A stretch of 5,569 nt of DNA from an uncultured Clostridia bacterium (GCA_938049125.1 CALICR010000127.1:1-5569); one strand, 5' to 3'; counted from the stretch's first letter, positions 1 to 5,569 are shown. Numbers and translations: made by a program. The notes: generated by a model not told the origin, from the letters alone.

Positions 1-15
1 TAAGGAAGCGTCTTT

Positions 16-54
16 ATGAAGGTATTGCTGCATATCTGCTGCGCGCCGTGCAGC
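16..54 (+). pseudogene. queH: 5' fragment of a queH-like gene (epoxyqueuosine reductase), first 13 codons
   Basis: The 13 residues MKVLLHICCAPCS match the very characteristic N-terminus of QueH (old DUF208), the iron-sulfur enzyme that reduces epoxyqueuosine to queuosine in tRNA. The paired cysteines and the CxxC-like spacing (HICCAPC) are the family signature. A good ribosome binding site (aaggaa, bases 2-7) lies 8 bases before the ATG, and a TAA at 1-3 could be the stop of a lost upstream gene. After about base 54 the frame stays open to 744, but the protein becomes Arg/Pro/Gly/Ala-rich out-of-frame sequence without QueH features such as the later cysteine motif. The real gene is therefore cut here. 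The short match limits certainty, though the motif is rarely seen elsewhere at an N-terminus. Confidence 0.55.
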
Positions 55-55
55 C

Positions 56-316
56 AGGCTTCTATGCGGCGGCCTGGCGCTGACGTCCCGGTTCCCGAAG
101 CTCCGGGCCAGCGGCCATGCCTGCGGCGTGTCCGGTCCGCTGACGGTGCTCATCTACCTGCACGGCCTGCGGTGGCTCGCGCCGGGCCTGGCGGTGCTGG
201 CGGCGATATTCTGGTCCTCCATCACCCTCGGACGCCATACGCTGCGGCAGCTGCTCCTTGGGGCGGCGGCTCCGGCGGTCATCTTCTTGGCCTTCGCCGC
301 GGTGGGCGTGGTCTGA
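56..316 (+). pseudogene. 3' fragment of a PAP2-family membrane phosphatase gene
   Basis: In the frame ending with TGA at 314-316, the translation from about base 59 reads as the C-terminal part of an integral membrane protein. It contains SGHACGVSGPL (codons from about 110), which fits the second PAP2 phosphatase motif (SGH). About 38 residues later comes WSSITLGRHTLRQLLLG, which fits the third motif (Ser ... Arg-His with the catalytic His) in the divergent form found in Clostridia. Two hydrophobic stretches surround these motifs. The first part of the domain, with the K-x6-RP motif, is absent because the frame joins the queH fragment at about base 55, and a TGA at 17-19 closes it upstream. 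The stop lies 18 bases before the next gene, so the intact gene was probably first in an operon with it. A GTG at 128 could start a 62-residue product, but it would lack the SGH motif and has no ribosome binding site. Confidence 0.55.
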
Positions 317-334
317 AAAAGGAGAGAAATCAAC

Positions 335-1141
335 ATGACGTTTTTGCAGCTTGTCCAGATGTTCCTGCTCTATTCGTTCCTCGGATGGTGCTCGGAGGTC
401 ATCTTTGCGGCGGCGACCTACGGAAAATTCATCAACCGCGGCTTCCTGAACGGCCCGGTCTGCCCGATCTACGGCTACGGCATCCTGATGGTGGCCATCC
501 TGCTGGAGCCCATCTCGGAGAATATGCCCCTGCTGTTCCTCGGTTCCGCCGTGCTGACGTCGGCGGTGGAGTTCCTGGTGGGCTGGGGGAGCGAGAAGCT
601 GCTGCATGTCCGGCTTTGGGACTACCGGAAACAGCCCTTCAACCTCGGCGGCTATGTCTGCCTGAAATTCTCCCTGCTCTGGGGGCTCGCCTGCGTGTTC
701 ATCATCCGCCTCGTCCACCCGGCCGTCTATGCGCTGGTCTGTAAGATCCCGCACGTGCCGGGGGTCATTCTGGCCTGTGTCTTCTCTGCCATCTTCGTGG
801 CCGACCTGGTCGTGACGATGATCGAGGCGCTGAAGCTGCCGCGCCGTCTCCAGGCCATCGACGACGTGGAGAAGCGCATCCGCGAGACCTCGGACAAGCT
901 CGGCAAGGTCCTGTCCGACAAGACGCTGGCCGTCCGCGAGCGCGAGGAGAAGACCCGCGGCGAGCTGGAGACCCGCTACCGGGAGGAGCTGGAGACCCTG
1001 CGCAGCCGCCGGAAGGAGCTGACGGAGCGGAAAAACCTGGTCCACGACCGTCTGATCCGCGCATTCCCGGCCATTCGGGAGGGCGACCACAAGCCGCTCA
1101 TTGAGAAGCTGCGCTCCTTTGAGAAGAAGGACAAGAAGTAA
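335..1141 (+). CDS. CmpB-type (PF06541) multi-pass membrane protein with C-terminal coiled coil
   Basis: This 268-residue protein belongs to the family named 'putative ABC-transporter type IV' (PF06541), whose biochemical role is not established. Seen here: FLGWCSEV (residues 15-22) in the first membrane segment; NRGFLNGPVCPIYGYG (34-49), the family hallmark, leading into a second segment; further segments at about 65-88, 108-132 and 140-165; and the conserved LWDYRKQPFNLGGYVCLKFS (113-132) between them. From about residue 170 the chain is charged and Glu/Arg/Lys-rich with heptad-like spacing, which predicts a cytoplasmic coiled coil of about 90 residues. The start is supported by ggagag at 321-326, 8 bases before the ATG. 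It lies 18 bases after the PAP2 fragment and 27 bases before the acyltransferase gene, so the three probably share a transcript. There is no ATPase domain or neighbouring ATPase gene, so the ABC-transporter label should not be taken as a function. Confidence 0.85.
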   Translation: MTFLQLVQMFLLYSFLGWCSEVIFAAATYGKFINRGFLNGPVCPIYGYGILMVAILLEPISENMPLLFLGSAVLTSAVEFLVGWGSEKLLHVRLWDYRKQPFNLGGYVCLKFSLLWGLACVFIIRLVHPAVYALVCKIPHVPGVILACVFSAIFVADLVVTMIEALKLPRRLQAIDDVEKRIRETSDKLGKVLSDKTLAVREREEKTRGELETRYREELETLRSRRKELTERKNLVHDRLIRAFPAIREGDHKPLIEKLRSFEKKDKK

Positions 1142-1168
1142 AAAGAAACGAGAGAGAAAGGGAACCCT

Positions 1169-2053
1169 ATGGAAAAGAGAAAACGTCGCTTGGGCGACCG
1201 CAAGGACGGGTATCTGGTGCGCGATCTGGACGGCATGCACTACATTGTGCCGCTGCTGTATCCGAACCGCTGCGACAACGAGGCGTTTATTTCGGAGCGC
1301 ATCGATCTGACTGCTGCCAATGCCTACCTTGCCAAGCGGAACGCGGACGGTCCGGACTATAAATACACGCTGTTCCATCTCATCGTGGCGGCGATGATCA
1401 AGACCATCACCCTGCGCCCGAAGATGAACCGCTTCATCGCCAACAAGAACACCTACCAGCGCAACGAGGTCAGCGCCTCCTTCGTCATCCGTAAGCAGTT
1501 CAAGGACGAGTCCCATGAGGGACTGGCGTTCATCCATGCGAAGGACGACACGACGCTGGACGACATTCATGCCGACATCGACCGCCAGATCCACAGCTGC
1601 CGCGACGGCGTCCTCGACCGTTCCTCGGACAGCATGGACATCCTGAACAAGATGCCGCGCTTCCTGTCCCGCTTCCTCATCTGGATCATCACGCGGCTGG
1701 ATATTCACGGAAAGGTTCCCATGTTCCTCATCGGCACGGACCCCTATTATTCCTCCGTGGTGCTGACGAACCTCGGCTCCGTCAAGCTGCACAGCGGCTA
1801 CCACCACCTCACGAACTGGGGCACCAACTCCGTGTTCGTCGCCGTGGGCGAGATCAAGAACCGCCCCTTCTTCGACGAGGAGGGCAACATGACCATGAAG
1901 AACAGCGTCGATCTCGGTCTGACCATCGACGAGCGCCTGGCGGACGGCTACTACTACTCCAAGACGGTCAAGCTGCTCCGCTACCTGCTGGAGCATCCGG
2001 AGCTGCTGGAGCTGCCTGCATATCAGGAAGTTGAATATACCACCATGCAATAA
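1169..2053 (+). CDS. Stand-alone acyltransferase-fold protein (E2 / chloramphenicol acetyltransferase superfamily), catalytic His replaced
   Basis: This 294-residue protein matches the catalytic domain of 2-oxo acid dehydrogenase E2 acyltransferases and chloramphenicol acetyltransferase. Landmarks are PNRCDNEAFISERIDLT (about 32-48), YTLFHLIVAAMIKTI (66-80), the Ser/Thr-rich strand VVLTNLGSVKLHSGYHHL (about 192-209) that in E2 enzymes lines the active site, and LTIDERLADG (251-260) followed by a helix ending in LLEHPELLELP. The superfamily signature is [D/H]HxxxDG with a catalytic His; here it reads D254-E255-R-L-A-D259-G260, so the His is Glu. There is no lipoyl domain, no E1/E3-binding domain, and no dehydrogenase gene nearby, so a role in pyruvate or branched-chain dehydrogenase complexes is unlikely. 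The start follows a purine-rich site (aaaggga, 1157-1163) 5 bases before the ATG. As I recall, close Clostridia relatives are similarly short and also carry DERxxDG. Substrate unknown; automatic labels such as 'chloramphenicol acetyltransferase' would be misleading for resistance. Confidence 0.85.
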   Translation: MEKRKRRLGDRKDGYLVRDLDGMHYIVPLLYPNRCDNEAFISERIDLTAANAYLAKRNADGPDYKYTLFHLIVAAMIKTITLRPKMNRFIANKNTYQRNEVSASFVIRKQFKDESHEGLAFIHAKDDTTLDDIHADIDRQIHSCRDGVLDRSSDSMDILNKMPRFLSRFLIWIITRLDIHGKVPMFLIGTDPYYSSVVLTNLGSVKLHSGYHHLTNWGTNSVFVAVGEIKNRPFFDEEGNMTMKNSVDLGLTIDERLADGYYYSKTVKLLRYLLEHPELLELPAYQEVEYTTMQ

Positions 2054-2061
2054 ACTGCCTT

Positions 2062-2092
2062 ACGGCGCAGGGGAGACCCTGCGCCGTTTTTT
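2062..2092 (+). terminator. Rho-independent terminator after the acyltransferase gene
   Basis: A perfect 10-bp GC-rich stem (2063-2072 with 2077-2086, extended by one A-T pair) closes on a GAGA tetraloop (2073-2076) of the stable GNRA class and is followed by six T residues (2087-2092). It begins 8 bases after the TAA of the acyltransferase gene. It ends the upstream operon and separates it from the murT promoter 16 bases further on. Confidence 0.93.
2066..2083 (+). repeat. Terminator core repeat, copy 1
   Basis: The 18-base sequence cgcaggggagaccctgcg occurs here and again at 4282-4299, at the heart of both terminators in this window. The flanking stem bases differ between the two copies. 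Confidence 0.9.
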
Positions 2093-2107
2093 GTGCGCCG
2101 CGGGCGG

Positions 2108-2136
2108 TTGTAATGCGGCGCGAAATGTGCTATAAT
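2108..2136 (+). promoter_or_regulatory. Housekeeping-sigma promoter for murT-gatD
   Basis: The -35 box TTGTAA (2108-2113, 4 of 6 consensus bases) is 17 bases from a perfect -10 box TATAAT (2131-2136), which is preceded by TGC (2128-2130), an extended -10 element. Transcription would be expected to start about 6-8 bases after the -10 box, at 2142-2144, which coincides with the murT ATG at 2144. The AT-rich -10 stands out in this GC-rich sequence, and the upstream terminator makes a separate promoter necessary. No operator or riboswitch is visible between the promoter and the gene. Confidence 0.85.
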
Positions 2137-2143
2137 CTTTGGT

Positions 2144-3517
2144 ATGAAACAACTGCGTGTATTTTTGGCCGTATTGGCCTGCAAGCTCTGCCGGTTCCTC
2201 ATCCGGCTCTTGGGCAGGGGCGGCACTGATTTTCCCGGCCGCGTGGCCCTGAAGATCTGCCCCAGCTTGCTCGGCACTCTGGCAAAGAACGTGACGACGG
2301 TCATCGTCACGGGCACCAACGGTAAGACCACGACCTCCCGCATGATCGAGCAGGCCGTCGCCGATTCTGGAATCTCTTACTTTGCCAACAAGTCCGGCGC
2401 AAACCTCCTGAGCGGCATTACTGCTGAGTTTGCCATGCACAGCTCCCTGACGGGCAAGTGCAGCTATTCCATGGCGCTGATCGAGTCCGATGAGGCGGCC
2501 TTCAAGGCAGTCAGCACCTTTGTGGATGCAAAGGTCATTGTGGTGACCAACGTGTTCCGCGATCAGCTCGACCGCTACGGCGAGGTGACCCACACCCTGG
2601 ACAACATCCGCATCGGCATCTCTCATTCGCCGAACGCGCTGCTCTGCCTCAACGCGGACGACTCCCTGTCCTCCTCGCTGGCGGAGGAGGTCCCGAACCG
2701 GGTCCTCTACTACGGCGTGGACGTGCCCATCTACAAGGACCGGGTTCAGGAGCTGTCAGATGCGCCTTACTGCATCCGCTGCAAGCATGCCTATGTCTAT
2801 GACTTCGTGACCTACGGCCACCTCGGCAGCTTCCGCTGCCCGGCCTGCGGCTACCATCGCCATGTGACGGACGTCTCCGTTTCCAAGGTCGTGGTCTCCG
2901 ACGCCGAGCACTCCGAGGTCGAATTCTCCGCAGACGGGCAGACCTACTCGGCCTCCATCAGCCTGCCCGGCGGATACAACATCTACAACGCCTGCGCGGC
3001 CATGGCCTGCAGCAAGGCCATGGGGCTGGACCTTTCGCTGACGGCGCAGTCCCTCTCCGCCTTCTCCTGCGGCTTCGGCCGGATGGAGAGGTTCGAGATC
3101 CACGGCACCGAGGTCCGCATGATCCTCATCAAGAACCCGGCGGGCTGCAACCAGGTGCTCAACTTCCTGGCCAACACCTCAGAGCCGTCTCAGTTCGTCA
3201 TCTGTCTCAACGACCGTGCCCAGGACGGCAAGGACGTGAGCTGGATCTGGGACGTGGACTTCGAGAAGCTGGCGGAGCTGGGGGACAAGCTGGACCATCT
3301 CTATGTCTCCGGCGTCCGGGCCGAGGATATGGCCGTGCGCCTCAAATACGCCGGCATTCCGGCGGAGCGGCTGACGGTCTGCAAGGACTACGGCGCGCTC
3401 ATGGAGCAGTGCACGGCGCAGCCGAAGCCGGTCTATATCATGCCGACCTATACGGCCATGCTGAACCTCCGGGAGAAGATCAGCAAGACCTATGGCTTTA
3501 AGGATTTCTGGGAGTGA
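2144..3517 (+). CDS. murT: Lipid II isoglutaminyl synthase, Mur-ligase-like subunit MurT
   Basis: MurT partners GatD to amidate the alpha-carboxyl of D-glutamate in the lipid II stem peptide, using ATP and ammonia from glutamine, at the cytoplasmic face of the membrane. The 457 residues fit the usual length. Seen in order: a basic amphipathic N-terminus with GRGGTDFPGRVALKI (24-38); the Mur ligase P-loop GTNGKTTT (57-64); VTNVFRDQLDRYGE, the central-domain motif; a four-cysteine zinc ribbon (C210, C213, C232, C235) typical of MurT and absent from MurC-F; GGYNIYNACAA closing the central domain; and a C-terminal DUF1727 domain with KNPAGCNQ and DVSWIWDVDFE, whose first Asp (D364) corresponds to the Asp that completes the catalytic triad with GatD. 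The ATG at 2144 aligns well with the N-terminus of S. aureus MurT as I recall it, yet there is no ribosome binding site before it (tctttggt), and the promoter implies a leaderless mRNA. gatD follows 10 bases after the stop. Confidence 0.97.
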   Translation: MKQLRVFLAVLACKLCRFLIRLLGRGGTDFPGRVALKICPSLLGTLAKNVTTVIVTGTNGKTTTSRMIEQAVADSGISYFANKSGANLLSGITAEFAMHSSLTGKCSYSMALIESDEAAFKAVSTFVDAKVIVVTNVFRDQLDRYGEVTHTLDNIRIGISHSPNALLCLNADDSLSSSLAEEVPNRVLYYGVDVPIYKDRVQELSDAPYCIRCKHAYVYDFVTYGHLGSFRCPACGYHRHVTDVSVSKVVVSDAEHSEVEFSADGQTYSASISLPGGYNIYNACAAMACSKAMGLDLSLTAQSLSAFSCGFGRMERFEIHGTEVRMILIKNPAGCNQVLNFLANTSEPSQFVICLNDRAQDGKDVSWIWDVDFEKLAELGDKLDHLYVSGVRAEDMAVRLKYAGIPAERLTVCKDYGALMEQCTAQPKPVYIMPTYTAMLNLREKISKTYGFKDFWE

Positions 3518-3519
3518 GG
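3511..3519 (+). promoter_or_regulatory. Ribosome binding site that fixes the gatD start
   Basis: The sequence ggagtgagg overlaps the murT stop codon (TGA 3515-3517) and lies 8 bases before the ATG at 3528. An in-frame upstream ATG at 3492 lies inside murT, lacks a comparable site and would add 12 residues foreign to GatD, so 3528 is preferred. The overlap suggests translational coupling of the two subunits. Confidence 0.8.
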
Positions 3520-3527
3520 CGGCGTCT

Positions 3528-4268
3528 ATGAAACTGAAAATCTGTCATCTCTATCCCGACGTGCTGAACCTCTACGGCGACGGCGGCAACATCATCTGCC
3601 TGCGGCAGCGCCTCCAGTGGCGCGGCATCGATGTGACCGTGGACCGCTGCGGCATCGGCGATTCGCTCCGCGCCGCGGACTACGACTTTTTCTTCATCGG
3701 CGGCGGACAGGATTTTGAGCAGGAGGTCCTGCTCCAGGACCTGCGCGGCGGCAAGGGCGACGAGCTGCGCGCCGCGGTCCGGGACGGCAAGACCTTCCTG
3801 GCCATCTGCGGCGGCTACCAGATCCTCGGCAAGTCCTACCGCACTTGGGACGGCGTCCAGTGCGACTTCCTCGGGGCCATCGACGTGGAGACCGTGGGCC
3901 AGAAAGAGCGCATGATCGGAAATTATGTCTTTACCTGCGACGAGCTGGACGGCCTGACCGTCGTGGGCTTCGAGAACCACTCGGGGCGCACCTATCTCGG
4001 CAGCGATGTGCGGCCCATCGGACGGGTGCTCGCGGGCTACGGCAACAACGGCGAGGACCACATGGAGGGCGCGCGCTGGGGAAACGTCTTCGGCACCTAC
4101 TCCCACGGCTGTCTTTTGCCCAAAAACCCGGTGCTGGCGGACTATCTGATCCGCACAGCCCTGGAGACGAAGCACGGGACCGTGGAGCTGGCCCCGCTGG
4201 ACGACACGCTGGAGCAGAGCGCGCACGACTACATGGTGAAGCGCCTGCTGAGCCAGAAACAAAACTGA
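3528..4268 (+). CDS. gatD: Lipid II isoglutaminyl synthase, glutamine amidotransferase subunit GatD
   Basis: GatD hydrolyses glutamine and passes the ammonia to MurT for amidation of lipid II D-glutamate. The 246-residue protein is full length for the family. Its N-terminus KICHLYPDVLNLYGDGGNI is typical, as is IGGGQDFEQ (57-65). The class I (triad) glutaminase nucleophile elbow is LAICGGYQ, with the cysteine at residue 94, the same number as in the S. aureus enzyme. The catalytic His lies in TYSHG (H193). GatD-type enzymes take the third triad residue from MurT rather than from a local Glu, consistent with no xHxE motif here. R128 (QKERMIGN) sits where S. aureus GatD has an arginine reported to contact glutamine. 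It is co-transcribed with murT, 10 bases after its stop, which confirms the assignment over the related cobyric acid synthase glutaminase domain (CobB/CobQ). Confidence 0.96.
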   Translation: MKLKICHLYPDVLNLYGDGGNIICLRQRLQWRGIDVTVDRCGIGDSLRAADYDFFFIGGGQDFEQEVLLQDLRGGKGDELRAAVRDGKTFLAICGGYQILGKSYRTWDGVQCDFLGAIDVETVGQKERMIGNYVFTCDELDGLTVVGFENHSGRTYLGSDVRPIGRVLAGYGNNGEDHMEGARWGNVFGTYSHGCLLPKNPVLADYLIRTALETKHGTVELAPLDDTLEQSAHDYMVKRLLSQKQN

Positions 4269-4277
4269 TATAAAGCG

Positions 4278-4305
4278 AAACCGCAGGGGAGACCCTGCGG
4301 TTTTT
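4278..4305 (+). terminator. Rho-independent terminator after gatD
   Basis: An 8-bp GC stem (4281-4288 with 4293-4300), extended by three A-T pairs, closes on a GAGA loop (4289-4292) and is followed by five T residues (4301-4305). It starts 9 bases after the gatD stop and lies between gatD and the convergent regulator fragment. The opposite strand has only a short T run, so it may act weakly for that gene too. Confidence 0.92.
4282..4299 (+). repeat. Terminator core repeat, copy 2
   Basis: Identical over 18 bases to 2066-2083, including the GAGA loop. Confidence 0.9.
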
Positions 4306-4322
4306 CTATGGGGCCCGGCGGC

Positions 4323-4946
4323 TCAAAGCCCGGTGGAGCGGTCGAAGCGGACAAAGGGGAGGCTCTCCTGAATGAGAATGCGGCATTCGGCGGGGAGGAT
4401 GGGGTTCGTGACAGGCCGCGCGCCGGTGAGGTGCTCGTGCATCCGCATGACGGCCTGGTACCACTGGCGGGCCGGGTTCTGGCAGACGGACGCGCCGATG
4501 ACGCCCGCGCGGAGCAGCGCCTCGGTCCGCGCCGTGCGCTCGTAGCCGAAGACCTGAATTGCGCCCTGGGCCCCGGCGTCCTCCACGGCGGCGGCCCACT
4601 GGGTCAGGCCGTTCGTCACGTAGAAGGCGTTCATGTCCGGGTGCCGCCGCATCTGCGCCGCCGCGGCGGCATAGATGCTCTCGTACCCGATGCGCTCGGA
4701 GTCCAGCGGGACCTCGCAGGTCTCCAGCACGGCGGCGCTTGGGTCGTGGGCGGCGAGGAAATCTTCAAAGCCGCGAATGTGGTCCTGGGTGCCGCAGAAG
4801 CTGCGGTTGGACGTCAGGATGACGCAGCGCATCCCACGCTCCGTGCAGAGCGAGGCCAGCCGCCCGGAGAGCAGGCCCATGGTGTAGTTGTCCGGCCCGA
4901 CGTGGAAGAGACGGCGGGACTCCGGTGCGTCCTCAATGACGGTGGC
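4323..4946 (-). pseudogene. LacI-family transcriptional regulator, C-terminal ligand-binding fragment
   Basis: Read on the minus strand, about 207 codons form the effector-binding domain of a LacI/GalR regulator of the periplasmic-binding-protein-like (Peripla_BP_4) type. Landmarks are PESRRLFHVGPDNYTMG, where the hinge-side strand meets the ligand pocket; CVILTSNRSFCGTQDHIRGF; YVTNGLTQWAAAVEDAG; IQVFGYERTARTEALLRAG; and VIGASVCQNPARQWYQAV, a strong signature of this subfamily. The C-terminus (RSTGL, stop at 4323-4325) is intact. The missing part is the whole N-terminal helix-turn-helix and the first half of the ligand domain: upstream of about 4946 the frame remains open to 5102, but the residues no longer resemble the family and lie opposite another reading frame. 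Such regulators respond to sugars or similar small ligands; the ligand cannot be named, and no target operon is in the window. The fragment cannot bind DNA as it stands. Confidence 0.8.
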
Positions 4947-4950
4947 GGTG

Positions 4951-5569
4951 AAGAATGCGAAGGAATCCGGGCAAAAAAACAGCGCCCATGTGGGCGCAGA
5001 TGTGCGGCTTTCCGTGCAGGACGGTCGGCTGACCGCAGAAAGCACAGAGCAGGAGCGGTATGAGCTGCTGAAGGATGTTTCCATTCGCCTTGCTTCGGTC
5101 AACGAGGACGCGGTGAAGGACGTGCGGCTGGAGGACTACAACACGCGAAAGAAGAGCGCGGTTATTCCCGGCTTCCGGGCGCTGGCAAAGCAGCTCGGCA
5201 TTCTCAACGTGGACCTCCAGAACAGCGAGATCGGATTCCCGTTCCAGTTCTCCGGGAAAAATCTGGAGAAAAGCCTGCACCACCAGCTCGAATACGGCGG
5301 GACCTATCAGGACTATGTCCGGATGATGTCCTGTTTCAACGACCTTGTGGAAAACGCGGTGCCCATTGAGGTCCACACGGACAAGAAGGCAGGGACGGAA
5401 CGGGAGAACAAGAACCTCAAACAGACCTATGTGCTGACCAGCGCCTACAGAGACGGGAGCAGCATTGCACCCGTGCAACTGGAAGTAAAGGAATTCCAGG
5501 ATACCGGGGCAAAACTCTATCTGGACGTCGTGCTTACAAAAATAGAAGCCGAGGTCCTGGGGACAACGT
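4951..5569 (+). CDS. Internal fragment of a large polyvalent (LPD3-like) mobile-element protein
   Basis: This frame is open from 4888 to the window edge with no stop; the family-like part starts somewhere between about 4940 and 4980. It contains SAHVGADVRLSVQDG, then a charged helical stretch, then HHQLEYGGTYQDYVRMMSCF, NAVPIEVHTDKK, KQTYVLTSAYRDGSSIAPVQ, LEVKEF and AKLYLDVVLTKIEA. The last four blocks resemble the large polyvalent protein-associated domain 3 region found near the C-terminus of the giant helicase/methylase-type proteins of integrative elements and phages in Clostridia; I assign this from memory of the sequence pattern, not from a search. Their roles are poorly known, with proposed parts in protecting or modifying element DNA after transfer. 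Neither end is present: the 5' side meets the regulator fragment on the other strand and the 3' side runs off the window. An ATG at 4936 is in frame but lies in the junction zone without a ribosome binding site, so it is probably not a real start. Base composition is visibly less GC-rich than in murT-gatD. Confidence 0.55.

Noticed and set aside
55..744. Continuation of the queH frame into a 242-residue protein
   Set aside because: After residue 13 the translation is Arg/Pro/Gly-rich out-of-frame sequence overlapping the PAP2 fragment and the CmpB-type gene; the latter two are the real readings.
62..2050. A 662-codon open frame on the minus strand
   Set aside because: It lies exactly antisense to the CmpB-type and acyltransferase genes, has no recognisable domain, a low-complexity composition rich in Arg, Gln, Val and Asp, and is explained by the high GC of third codon positions on the coding strand.
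1169..2053. Chloramphenicol resistance
   Set aside because: The fold is shared with chloramphenicol acetyltransferase, but the catalytic His is absent and the sequence is closer to a stand-alone E2-like Clostridia family, so a resistance call is not supported.
2997..3024. Repeated ggccatgg palindromes around the murT central domain
   Set aside because: Both copies fall in ordinary Ala-Met coding context (AAMAC and KAMG) and carry no other sign of a regulatory site.
3498..4262. A 254-codon open frame antisense to gatD
   Set aside because: Complete overlap with a full-length gatD that has all catalytic residues; the antisense product shows no family resemblance.
4971..4998. Terminator-like hairpin on the minus strand (gcgccc stem, ACAT loop, then a run of seven T)
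   Set aside because: It lies inside the plus-strand open frame encoding the GQKNSAHVGADV segment and next to the junction, and it would point into the interior of the regulator. It is probably a coincidence of a Lys-codon A tract and a GC palindrome.
4308..5063. A 251-codon plus-strand open frame across the regulator fragment
   Set aside because: The minus-strand reading is clearly a LacI-type ligand domain; the plus-strand product has no recognisable motifs and crosses the junction.
1..5569. CRISPR array, tRNA, rRNA, insertion sequence or att site
   Set aside because: No regularly spaced repeats, tRNA-like cloverleaf, rRNA segment, transposase or flanking direct repeats could be seen, including at the two junctions.

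Overview
The window is GC-rich throughout and carries murT-gatD, so it most likely comes from a Gram-positive bacterium. The GC content and the protein families suggest a Clostridia/Oscillospirales-type gut organism, but this is inference: no rRNA, tRNA or species marker is present.

Layout: (1) Bases 1-316 hold two gene fragments joined end to end. The first 13 codons of a queH-type gene (16-54), with a good ribosome binding site, run directly into the 3' part of a PAP2-type membrane phosphatase gene in another frame. (2) Bases 335-2053 hold two intact co-directional genes, a CmpB-type (PF06541) membrane protein with a long coiled-coil tail and a stand-alone acyltransferase of the E2/chloramphenicol acetyltransferase fold. 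A strong terminator follows (2062-2092). (3) Bases 2108-4268 are the best understood part: a near-consensus promoter, then murT and gatD, the two subunits of lipid II isoglutaminyl synthase, closed by a second terminator (4278-4305). The murT start codon sits about where transcription should begin, so the mRNA looks leaderless. (4) Bases 4323 to about 4946 on the minus strand are the C-terminal sugar-binding-type domain of a LacI-family regulator whose N-terminal half is missing. (5) From about 4951 to the end, a plus-strand reading frame without start or stop resembles the large polyvalent proteins of Clostridia mobile elements.

The central part (about 60-4940) reads as ordinary chromosome. 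murT-gatD makes the amidotransferase that converts D-glutamate of lipid II to D-isoglutamine, and the upstream PAP2 and CmpB genes also encode membrane proteins, so an envelope theme is possible. At both edges a gene is cut and joined to an unrelated gene without a visible insertion sequence, att site or target duplication. The two breakpoints are either real rearrangements or, at least as likely, assembly chimeras. I found no convincing undescribed system. The points most worth following are the leaderless murT start, the acyltransferase with Glu in place of the catalytic His, and the two near-identical terminators.
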